Source: Blastocladiella britannica (lineage: Eukaryota; Blastocladiomycota; Blastocladiomycetes; Blastocladiales; Blastocladiaceae). Taken from it: a DNA stretch of 46,324 nt. The notes under the pieces are model-generated. The model was not told where the DNA came from and ran no database searches. It was given only the letters and a program-made list of their open reading frames with translations. Within the stretch, counting starts at the first letter, position 1, and each line of letters opens with the position of its first letter. This document shows, piece by piece, positions 11,227 through 21,295 of this stretch. The translations under genes and the position numbers were made by a program. The stretch spans positions 1-46,324 of the forward strand of contig MU624583.1 of assembly GCA_025349905.2 (NCBI GenBank). The letters run 5' to 3'.

Positions 11227-12127
11227 TTACTCGTCGTCCAGCTTGGGCGCAAGGTAGAACCGAATGTAGCCGAGATCCTCGTCCATGGCAAACTCGACCA
11301 TCAGCGGCACGTCGGCTGACATGGACAGCGTGACTGCAGGGGAAAGGGTGGCCGCCTTGGCAAACATCTTGAGGTACTTGAGCGCAAAGCTCAGCTCCAC
11401 CGCCTCCTCCAAGGTGATGGTGGTTTCGCTTGCGATTGCTGCCGACGCGGCCTTGGACGACGATCCGGCGCTCGCATCCACGTCCATGGCGGCTCCACCA
11501 CGCGTGGCCCGCACCGCCACCGATCCGGCACCTTGCTCGCCGCGAGCACTGAACTTGACGGCCTCCTTGGTCACGGCAATGGTCACGGTCTCGCCCATCA
11601 CCGACATGTCGTTGCAGATGCGCGCAAACTCGGCGCTGGACATCTTGACCACCGCCGCGTAGTCGGTTTCCGGGATCGAGAGCTGCTCGGCGTCCACGTC
11701 CATGAGCTTGATGTCGAATTCCGAGATGCGTTCCGTCTCTACACATCCATTCATTTAGTGGTCAGTATGACGCGTTAAATAAAAAATATATGAAATGATA
11801 AGACATACTGTGAGCCTCAAATGTCAGGTTCAGCACATCAGCATCGTGCCCCGCCTTGATGGTCAGCGCATCGTCATTGTTGGCGCACTTGAGCACCTTG
11901 GCCAGGGTCGAAAAGTGCACGCCCAGCGACATGTTGCGGTCGCAGCGGTAAGGGTCAAAGCCCTCGCCGCGCATCATGAGCGCAACCAGCGCCACGTGGG
12001 ACGTGTCCATGGCCTGCAGGGCAATGCCCGTGTCGTTGCAGTCAAAGTTGGCGTGCTCGACCAGGTCCTTGATGGCGTCGAGGACGCGCTTGAGGGTGAC
12101 GGCGAGGGGGAGGCGTGCTTCGAGCAT
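11227..12127 (-). CDS. PCNA: Proliferating cell nuclear antigen (sliding clamp)
   Basis: Homotrimeric DNA clamp that tethers replicative polymerases and many PIP-box partners. Two exons, 12127-11809 and 11738-11227, give 276 aa; the family norm is about 258-265. Visible family segments are [40 protein letters not shown], the interdomain connector region through [65 protein letters not shown] and the LAPKLDDE C terminus. The extra length is an Ala/Ser-rich insertion (about residues 179-200) in the loop before the [14 protein letters not shown] strand. It diverges from the GRDP-like gene across a 285-bp intergenic region that contains an ACGCGT box. Confidence 0.98.
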
Positions 12128-12412
12128 GTTTATATATTGTTTTGTTTTGTGGAATGGAATATGATTATGTGTATCGGTGCAAAGAGAGGCAGCTTTGAGC
12201 GTAAAGGAAGTGCGAGAACAGACGCGTCTACTTGGATGCGAGTGAGAAATCGAGCGATATCTGCTGAATTATTGCCAAAGTGTGAAACACCACACACGAG
12301 CTCAACTCATCTCGCGTCTCCATTGACCACAATCCCTTCCGCGGACCACCACCACAAATACCATAAAAAAACGAAATTTTCTGGGCCTGAATTAAACAAT
12401 AATAATAATTAA
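12128..12412. promoter_or_regulatory. Bidirectional promoter region, PCNA and GRDP-like gene
   Basis: 285 bp between two divergent start codons. It contains ACGCGT at 12222-12227, within the palindrome GACGCGTC, 95 bp upstream of the PCNA ATG. ACGCGT is the MluI cell-cycle box bound by MBF in fungi and is common in front of S-phase genes. The right end is A-rich just before the GRDP start (taataataattaaATG). The functional assignment is inferred; the hexamer can occur by chance in GC-rich DNA. Confidence 0.5.
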
Positions 12413-15400
12413 ATGGACACTGACGCTGCTGCCGTCGCCACTGATGCGCTCCGCCCTGCCTCTCCTCCACCGCCCGCCGCGCCGGCAAGTGCGGTACCCG
12501 CGGACAGCGCACTTGCCGCTGACGTTCCTGACGTTCCGGTCTCTGGTTCAATTTCTCAATCTCCTCCCCCTCTTAATATCCCGGTCCTTGACGAACGGCC
12601 GATGGTCGCGGCCGTGGACGACTCGGCGATGTCGATTTCCGCCGGCGCCACTCAAAGTCCCTCGCCCACTTCCTCTGCCTCAGAACCAGCTGCACCAACA
12701 GTCGCGACAACGACGACCACGACCACGACGACCACGACCACGACGGAACGCCGTGAGGGCTCGACCACGCCACCGATGAGCAGCAGCGACGACCACGACC
12801 ATGGAACCGATGTGCTGACCGGTGCCCAAGTGGCCGCCCGCCTCTTGGCAGCTGTCGCCGCCTCAACGGCCACCACGACTCGCCCCGCCGCCGCCACCAT
12901 TGACCGCTCCGACCCGTCTGCTGGCGCTGCTGCTCTGGCCCCCGCCCGCCGCCCTCGACCTGCTGCTGCTGCTACCCCAAATGCCACCGAAACTGCTTCA
13001 ACGACTGCTGTTGCCGTTCAAGAAGTCGCAGCAACCGACGCCCCGGCCTACGCTCCGGCCTCGTCATCGCCCAGTACCGCCACCACCCCTCGCGTCACGC
13101 CCATGTTCTTGCAAACGGACCCCGCTGCCGCAACGTCACCCCATCCGATCCCTGCCGGCCCATTTTCGGCCAATGGCGGCCCCACTGCATCGGTCCGAAG
13201 CCTGCAGTCGGCCATGTCAGGCGACCGGGACGATGACGATGATGACAATGATACCACTGACGACACTGACACTGGCGGCAACAATGGCGGCGCGCCAACG
13301 ACATTGGCCACGCCACTCCTCTTGCCGGGGTCGGCAGCCGCTCGCGCACGCCTCGACACGGCCTCCTCGCGGTCCTCCATTGCACCGTCCGTCTCGCCCA
13401 GCATGGCAGCGGCGGCCGCAGCCCACGTGCCGAGTGCTGCAGTGGTGGGCTCACTGGCCCGCACGTTACCGGCCAACCGTGTCGCGCTTCTCCTGGACCT
13501 GCTCCCAGCGCTGCAGTCGGCGCTGCCGTTCATTGACGGCCACGGCGTGCACAACCTGGCGGTGCTAGTGAAGGCCGAGCTGCGGTACTTAATCTGGCTG
13601 AAACTGCTAGCGAGTCTGGACGCGCGCGCGACCGATGCCGGCGGTCCGGCCTCCACGGCCGCCGAGTACGCCGGCGTGGTGCCCCCCCTCGACGTGGCGT
13701 TCATGTGGCTGGTGCACCTGGGCGACACCAAGTCGTACATTCAGGACGTGGTGCGGCTGGGCGGGACGGGCATGCTCAACTGGTCTTTCCCGGTGGAGCG
13801 GCTGCACGCACTTGCGGTCACGCTGGGCGCCGACTGGGTCGATGCCGACTCGGAAAAGCTGTGGCGCCGGTTCGCGCCGGCCGAGGCGTACCGGTACGTG
13901 TACGCGCCCAACATGGCCGACACCGCATTACCGTTCGTGTGCCCGCGATGCGCGACTACGGTACCGGTTCCGGCCGCGCAGTACGTTCGCGTCCGGTTCG
14001 GGTCCGATACCGTCGAGTGCACGCGGTGCCAGCGCGGCGGCGTCAATATCGCGCTGTGGTCGGCCATGCTGTTCTTGAACGACGTGCGCAAGGTCGCCGG
14101 CGACAATTCTATTGTTGGCTTCCAACTCAAGTGCGTATTATATACCGTTAACGTCGAATGACTTACTGACTGTATATATAAAAAGGTCGACCCAGCTCTC
14201 GCCATCGCACGCGCTCGACCCCGAGCTCAGCGTCAAGCTCTCCACGTTCTTCAAGAGCATCCGGTTCGACATGCACCTGCAGTCCAAGCTGCGGCTCTCG
14301 GCCAACCGGTACTGGAACGACGTGTACGCGCTGCTGCGGGTGCAAATGACCGACGCCCCACTGTCGCCGCGCGAGCAGTCGCACGTGACCGCCGCGCTGA
14401 TGAACGCGTACGGCAACATTGTCACCGAACTGTCGGTGGACCTGGTCGAGCGCGCCGAGCACTGGATTCGGTTCCTGGCGCTCGTGGACTCGATCCGCGG
14501 CGTTGAAGGGTGGCAGGATAAAGTGCTGGCATCGGTCGGCGGGGAGGCTGGATTGCCGCCGCCGCCGCCTCCACTGGCCACGGCACAGCAGCAGCAGGCG
14601 GGTCGCGGGCCGTTGCCGGGCCAGGTGGACGAAAACGCGCCGGCGCCGGCATGGGCGCGCGCGTGCGCTGACCGGTACTTTAAGCTGCTGCTGTTACAAG
14701 GCACCCTGTGCGAAGAGTACACGGCGAAGCGGGTGAAAGCAGTAGCCAAAGCGCACGGGCTGTCGGCATCGGCGCTGCGAGACCGGCAAGCCGCCGCCAC
14801 CGCCGCCGCGGCCGCTGCAGCCATGTCCGCCGACGGATCGGTTCCCGCGGCGGCCGAGTCGGCAGCGACCGACCCATTGGCGGAACTCGCAGCGCAGGCG
14901 GCCGCCGCCGACGACGGCCCAGGCCCGAAGATGGTACTGCCGACGTTTGACATTTTGCTCGCGTACGTGGCTCACGCGACCACGCCGCGCGCGTACTACG
15001 CGTACTCGCTGGCGCATTTCCACCGGATCGTCAACTTCCATTTCTACTCGGAGGCAGCGCTGGCCAAAGCGTACGCGCGCACGCGCAAGATGTGGCGCGC
15101 GCGGTACGGCAGCGCTAGTAGTACCGGTGCCACCCACGAGTACGATCCGGTCGCGGCCGCCAAACTCGACGCACTCGTCGCCAAGCACAAGTGGCGCCGG
15201 TTGCTGCGCCTGGGCGGGAAACTCGTCATGCTCCCACTGTCGCTGGTCGTGGTGTCCACGGTGATGCTGCTGGGCGGTGGCGCGTCGGCGGCCTCTGCGG
15301 CTACCGCGGTTGCGCCGCCGAGCGTCGGTGGGGCCGGTGGACGGCGCGAGACCGAGGTGACGGGCGCGTTCGAGGTCCCGGCACGCGCGGCGGGGGCCGC

Positions 15401-15512
15401 TGCGGCTGCATCAGCATCGGCGACTGCGGCCGCAGATCCGGCGCCTGCTGCTCCTTCACCTGCTGCTGCTACTGCTGCTGCTGCCGCGGAGCCCACCGTG
15501 GCCGCTCTTTGA
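12413..15512 (+). CDS. Glycine-rich-domain-protein-like (DUF1399/GRDP) membrane protein
   Basis: Exons 12413-14130 and 14186-15512 encode about 1,014 aa. Residues 1-340 are low complexity (Ala/Thr/Pro/Ser). The conserved part begins at about 345 (LARTLPANRVALLLDLLPAL). It contains the DUF1399-type segment PPLDVAFMWLVHLGDTKSYI and later a second one, LPTFDILLAYVAHATTPRAY, which resembles the paired LDxxxxWHxH segments of plant GRDPs. The histidines are partly retained (VHL, AHA). Between them is a possible zinc-binding element (CPRC then CTRC, about 30 residues apart). A hydrophobic segment near the C terminus (LVMLPLSLVVVSTVMLL) suggests tail anchoring, followed by an Ala-rich end. Function is not established for fungal members. 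It has no obvious link to PCNA beyond the shared promoter region. Confidence 0.75.
12703..12747 (+). repeat. (ACGACC)-type repeat encoding poly-Thr
   Basis: An imperfect ACG/ACC codon repeat gives an uninterrupted threonine run in the disordered N terminus of the GRDP-like protein. Confidence 0.8.
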
Positions 15513-15543
15513 TCAACAAAATAGATTTTTTTTTTCCTCTTGA

Positions 15544-16537
15544 ATGGCCGGGCGGCGATCTCAAGGGCGACGGACGACGGCGCCAACACCAGCACCACCA
15601 CCGGATATTGAGCATGACGAGCTGGAACCTACCTTTTCGATCGAGAGAGTTGTGGAGGCGCGGTACAATGGCAAGGTAGTGCACGACAACATAACGCGAA
15701 CGACGGCAACGGACTGACCTACTCTATACAGCGCCGCCAGTACTTGATCAAATGGGCTGGGTTCCCCGACTCTGACAATACGTGGGAACTTGCCGAGGAC
15801 CTGTGCGCGCCAAACGCGCTGACATTTTATTTTTGTTTCGTCGTCTCACTATCCTGTCGCACAGAAAGGGCTACCGGGCACTGTTGGATGCCTTTGAGGC
15901 CGTGGAACTGGAGCGCACGCGCCTGAAAGGGCGAGAGCGAAGGTGGAGCAAGCGGACAGCGGAACAAGTTCTGACTGTGGGCGTCGTTGACGACAGCCTT
16001 ATGGTAAGGAGGAGTCCCCCTCCTCCCCGTCCTGACGCCGCTACCGTTAGACCAGGCAATGAAGAGGACGCGGTAGTTCAGTCCGATCTGTCGCCGCTGT
16101 CGTCGTTGCCGCCGTCTCCGCTCTCGCCGCCGCGAAAGCGACCACGGACCTCCTCTCCTCCACCGCGACCTTTTCCGCCGCCGTCTCTCTTGGTGCCTTC
16201 TCCACCACCGCCACCTCTTCCGTTGGAACCGATCCCACCTCCATCACCTGACACGCGTCATCATCCCCACCCGTCACTGACCCACCTCGATGAGCGCGAT
16301 CCGTCGTGGGAGGACGTGATCGCACAGGTGCTCACGATCGACCATGGTGATGGCGATGACGATGTGAGCGACGCGTCGGACACAAGCCGGTGGGAGGTGG
16401 TAGTGCGCCTGACGAGCGGCGCAGAGGTCACGGTGGCGATGCGAGAGGTGCGGCGGCGAGCGCCGCAGCGACTGCTCGACTTTATGTTCCTGCACTTGAC
16501 CTTCAGACCAGAGTCGTTGGCCAGTGGATCTGTTTAA
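15544..16537 (+). CDS. HP1-family chromodomain protein, paralog 2
   Basis: Exons 15544-15675, 15732-15802 and 15865-16537 encode 291 aa. The chromodomain lies at about residues 28-80 (FSIERVVEARYNGK, then RRQYLIKWAGFPDSDNTWE, then GYRALLDAFEAVE). A Pro/Ser-rich hinge with a PPRKRPRTS basic cluster follows. A chromo shadow-like domain ends the protein: SWEDVIAQVLTID, a hydrophobic strand, then RRRAPQRLLDFMFLHLTF. Both chromodomain introns are at the same positions and phases as in the paralog at 10180-11183, and the second even shares the gtgcgcgcc donor. The start lies only 31 bp after the upstream GRDP stop. The hinge and shadow strands differ strongly from paralog 1, so the proteins have probably specialised. 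Confidence 0.85.
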
Positions 16538-16577
16538 ACAACCAAAAAAAAAAAATTATACAACAACAATACCTCAT

Positions 16578-19500
16578 ATGGCAGTCAGTGCTCCTCGCCG
16601 TGCCGACGGCCTTCGCGGCGCCTGGACCAAGTGGGTCGAGACCAAGCCCACCGCCGCCGCTGCCTCTTCATCAGCGTCAGAGACGAAGACTGCTGTTGCG
16701 GTTGCGCGAGCGGCCCTTGCCGAACGCAAGTCGACGCGCAGCATGACCGCGCTCTGGGGTACGACAACAGCGACAATGACGACGCGTGACGATCCAATAC
16801 CAACCTTGACCACAAACTATGAATACACATACAGATGTCTTTGCCTCGTCGGCAGCCCGCTTTAGTGATCTGGCACTGGTCCTGGCACGCACCGCAGTGC
16901 TCTCGTCTGCAGGGTGGGCGGACCGCGCCGTGGCCCTTGACTTTTTGTCTCTTTGCTTCCAGTGCATCGAGGTCGAGCTCGTGCGCAAGGACACGCTTCG
17001 GTAACGTTGACCGAAAAAAAAATGACTTGGCCGCAACGCGCAAATCTCATGGCAAAAATTACAATAGACTGATCTCGATCGCCTCGTGGTCTGCCCTCGG
17101 GAGCAAGGCGCGACTTGACCGGGAGCTCGCGCACTCGCCCGCGCTGCCCAAGAAATGGCGCGCCGCCCAGCGCCAGTTCCAGCGCGCCGCGACCGACGCC
17201 GACCGCGACCGCCTGCTGCTCGACCAGTCATGGCTCTCGTCCATTGTCCTGGCGGTCCTGGACCTGCTCAGCCCGACCTCGCTCTCGACGCTCACGGACA
17301 CCATCAGCGGCGACAGCGCGAGCCTCGATTCCGAGGACGACGCGTCTGCATTCCCAGTCGGAAACAGCAGCTTGGAGGACGACATGGATCTGGACGCGTC
17401 CGCACCACCGCAGGTTGCAGCGGCAGCAGGGACAACATCGCCGTCCCCAACCGCATCGGCTCAGCTCGAGTTCCTGTGCCGCGGTCTCCAGCTGCTGGTG
17501 GTGCTCGAGGGCCAGCTCCCGACCCGCCGCCACGTGCACGCGGTGCTCATGGACCACGGCCTGCTCGGCGCCGCCGAACGCGCGGCAGCGCAGGTCTCCC
17601 CGTCGTCCATCGTCTCGCACTGGCTGGCGCTGCTCCGCGTGTACCTGCTGTTTGCGGTGGACGAACACTCGGGCACCACGCTCACGCGCGCCGCCGCAAC
17701 CGCGCAGCACGAACAGTGGCTCGCGCTCGTCCAGCGCCAGATCTTTGCGCAGCACCCGGCCGGCCCGCTCGTCGGCCTGGCTCTCGTGCACTTGGAGCAG
17801 CTGCAGGACGCCGAGTGGCTGCGGACGGTGCTCGAGTCGTGCGAAGCCGGGGACGTGGATGCGCTGGTGCAGATGCTGGCTCTGCGTGACCGACCTCTCG
17901 GCCACGGGATTGGGCTCCTTGATCATGCGGACGACAACTCGAGCGAGGCCGTACCGCCGCCCATGCCGCTGGCCCACAAGATCAGCGTCATTGTCGATGC
18001 ACTCGCGCACCACGCGTCCCCCGTGCCCGACCTACGCGAAATCCCGCTGGTCCCCGTGTCCGCCACGTCAATGCTGGACGCGCAGCCGCCGCCGCTAGCG
18101 CTGCAGTACCTGTCCATCAGCGACTACTTGTTCCGGCACCTGGTCATGTACCGTGCCGAGTCCGCGTACGGCATTCGCGCTGCCGTGCACGATGCGGTGG
18201 GCCGGCTGCGGCCCGAACCGGCCATTGTCGACTCTGAATCGCCGGTGCCCGAGTTTGCGTTTCCGGGTAACAAAATCAGCGTGCCCATGGTCTCGTGCTC
18301 GCTCAGCTCGATCGGGAAGCCGGGTTTGTTTGACCATGCGCCGTCGCACGTCGAGGTCGAGATCGGGTTCTCGCTGGCCGGGATGCGGCCCGAAGTCACG
18401 CGCCAGTGGGACGACGTTGCTCGCGGCGAACTCATGTACTTGGCCGTGGTGGAAATTGTTGATGGGAAGGCGTTCGTCAAGCACGTCCGCGCCGGGTTTC
18501 TGGACAATATTTTCGCTCATGACGGTACAGCACCTTTTTCTTTCTTTTCTCTCTTGATTCAGGCGTATGACAAAAAAAAAACATATATACAGGTCGACCA
18601 GTGCGCGCCGAGCGGACACGCGATGAATTGCATGGCGTGACCCAATCGCAGAACAACACCCGCAGCGTTCGCGTTGCCATGGACCGCTGGCAGCACTACT
18701 ACGACAAGCAGGCGTCTCTGGCGGGCCACGGCGACGATCCGGCCGAAATGTACGCGTCGTTCAACGTGCTGGTGCGCCGCCCACTGCGCGAAAACAATTA
18801 CTGGGCGGTCCTGGACGCGCTGCGCGAGTACTCGGCGGCCGATCACGCGTGCTTGCCCCCGTGGCTGACCGAGGTGTTTCTCGGGTACGGTAACCCTACC
18901 AGCGTCGGGTACGCGAACATTGAAGGCGGAAACGCGACTTACTTTCACTCGACGTTTGTGGACCGCGAGCACCTCGATTCGAGTTTCCCCGGATGGGTTC
19001 GTTTTGTTCACTTTTTTTATGAGTTTGAATCCAACGCTTATAAAAAGAAAATCCAGACCATCGAATATGAGGGTGCCACCGTAGACAGGCTCGAGATGAC
19101 CTTTGACGACTCGACGCAAGTGGTTCGTGCAGTCCAGCGGCCGGAGCCGCCCATGAACTTGTTTGCGGTCTTTGGCGAGCAGGCGCCGTCCGCGCAGGCG
19201 CCGCGACTGCGGTTCACGCCCCGTCAAGTGGAAGCGATTCGCGCCGGCTCGTCGCGCGGCCTGTCGCTCGTGATTGGCCCTCCCGGCACTGGCAAGACCG
19301 ACGTTGCGGTGCAGGTGTTGAGCAACATGTACCACGCGAACCCCGAGCACCGGATCTTGCTGCTGACCCACAGCAACCAAGCGCTCGGGCAGCTGTTTTT
19401 GACGCTGCAGCAGCTGGACCAAATCCCGGAGCGACACTTGCTGCGGCTGGGTCACTCGGACGACGATGGCACCGCTCGGGATTCGGGGTACGGGCGCGTG

Positions 19501-21040
19501 TCTCATTACCATGTATGTTTTTTTTTTCTTCCTTCTATGGCTATATCAAGGGCTGAATCCATTGAAAATCACAAAATGCATATAGGAACGCCGCGCGACC
19601 CTCTTGTACAAGGTGGGCGAGCTCTCGGAATCTCTGGGCATTGCTGGAGCACACAACTTTTCGCTGGAGACGACCGTGTCGTTTTTCCGGGTCTACGTGT
19701 TCCCGCTCTGGGACATGTTTGTCACGAGCCCTGCCTACTCCGAGTCGGTGGAGGCGCTGGCAGGAGCGTTCCCATTCACGCAGTACTTTGCCATGCAGCA
19801 TCCGACACCCCTGTTTGACAAGTGCACCGACCTGGATCAAGCGCAATCGGTAGCCGGCGCGTGCTGGCGGCACGTGCGGGCCATGTACACGGATGCCGAG
19901 CAGTCGCAGGCCATGGACGTCCTGCGCACCGAGCGCGACCGGATCAACCTGCTGCTGGCGCGTGACGCGCGCGTGGTAGCTATGACCACCACGTTTGCGG
20001 CGCTCAAGTACCGCGAGCTGCGCGACATGGGGTTCACGTTCCATTCGCTGATCATGGAGGAGGCGGGTACGGTGCTGGAAGCCGAGGCGTTTGTACCCTT
20101 GGGCCTGGCGGCGGCATCGCTCGAACGCGTGGTGCTGATTGGCGACCCGCACCAGCTGCCGCCCGTCGTGCAGAACCCGGTGCTGCACGGCGTCGCCCAA
20201 AGCTTATACGTACGGCTGCTGCGGCTGGGCGTGCCGGCGGTCCAGCTCGACGTGCAGGGCCGGTCGCGCAAGTCGCTGTGCGCGCTGTACTCGCACGTGT
20301 ACCCGGGCCTGGGCCATTTGCCCGCGGTCGACGCGCTCGACGCGTACGCCAACCCGGGCCTGGTGCACGACTACCAGTTCATCGAGGTCGGCGGCGGCCA
20401 CGGCGAAACGGTGCCCGTGCCCGGGTACATTCAGAACCTCGCCGAGGCCGAGTACGTGGTGGCCACGTTCCAGTACCTGCGCCTCCTCGGGTACCCGAGC
20501 GAGCGCATCACCATTCTCACCACATACCGTGGGCAAAAGGACTTGATTTCCGAGGTGCTCAGTAAACGGTGCGCGTGGGACCCGACACTGATCGGCACCG
20601 TCACCGTGGCTACTGTAGACCGGTACCAGGGCCAGCAGAACGACTTTGTGTTGCTGTCGCTGGTGCGCACCCGGTCGGCGGGCCATTTGGCCGACGAGCG
20701 CCGGCTGGTGGTGGCCATGTCGCGCGCGCGGCTGGGGTTATACGTGTTTGGCCGTCAGGCCGTTTTCACCGCCATTGCCGAGCTGAAACCCACGTTCAAC
20801 CGGCTCTTGGCACGGCCTACGCGGCTGCAGCTGGTTCCGTCGGAACGGTTTGTGGCCGATGATACCAGCTGTCGCAGTACCGATGCTCAGGTTCCCGCTG
20901 CACTGGTCGAGGAGATCAAGGACGTGGCGGCCATGATGGCGCGGGTCGAGAGGCTGGCGCAGGAGGTCGAGTTGGAGCGCATGGACGACATGGACGTGGA
21001 TATTGACGATACTTCACCCATGGATGTCGTTGATGCGTGA
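16578..21040 (+). CDS. AQR: RNA helicase Aquarius (intron-binding spliceosomal protein)
   Basis: SF1 helicase of the intron-binding complex that contacts the intron upstream of the branch point. Exons 16578-16758, 16835-17000, 17068-18524, 18593-18996, 19048-19512 and 19586-21040 give 1,375 aa; human AQR is near 1,485. The ARM-like N-terminal region includes DVFASSAARFSDLALVLART and FLSLCFQCIEVELVRKDTLR. A family block LQYLSISDYLFRHLVMYRAE follows. The helicase core has FTPRQVEAIRAG, Walker A GPPGTGKTDVAVQ (about 812), THSNQAL, motif II as MEEAG (about 1050), GDPHQLPPV, QGRSRKSLC, LTTYRGQK, VDRYQGQQNDFVLLSLVRT and RRLVVAMSRARLGLYVF. An acidic tail ends it. About 70 N-terminal residues present in animal AQR are missing or highly diverged. 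Intron 4 (18997-19047) is 51 nt and open in frame; I splice it because the joined sequence aligns better. Confidence 0.95.
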
Positions 21041-21295
21041 ATGAAAATTTATGTGAGGGGATGTGAAATACACTTCCAAAAAATTTGATGGGAATAATTT
21101 TTCTGAAATATTTGCACCGAACCACACGACACACCGCCATCTGAGCGATCGCCGTCCAACTTATATCCTAAAATACTCCAGAGGTTCTCGGTGGCACGAC
21201 GAAAAGCAAGTTAACTCTCCAACAATCTCTGTTGCAACAGCACAACCGCGTCAATCGTTTGCAAAAATAAAAAACAGGAAAAATATTAATTAGCT
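21041..21295. other. Intergenic, AQR to FIP-like gene
   Basis: 255 bp of AT-rich sequence between two co-directional genes. It holds the AQR 3' end and the promoter of the next gene. The last 30 bp before the start codon are A-rich (aaaaataaaaaacagg). No gene or conserved element is seen. Confidence 0.4.

Noticed and set aside
12652..12987. Open frames opposite the GRDP N terminus with long Val or Gly runs
   Set aside because: They are antisense readings of the Thr/Ala codon repeats and have no domain.
18997..19047. Reading Aquarius through intron 4 as coding
   Set aside because: The 51-nt stretch is open in frame, but it encodes a Phe-rich piece that breaks alignment; GT and AG borders and AT content fit an intron. 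It remains the weakest AQR junction.
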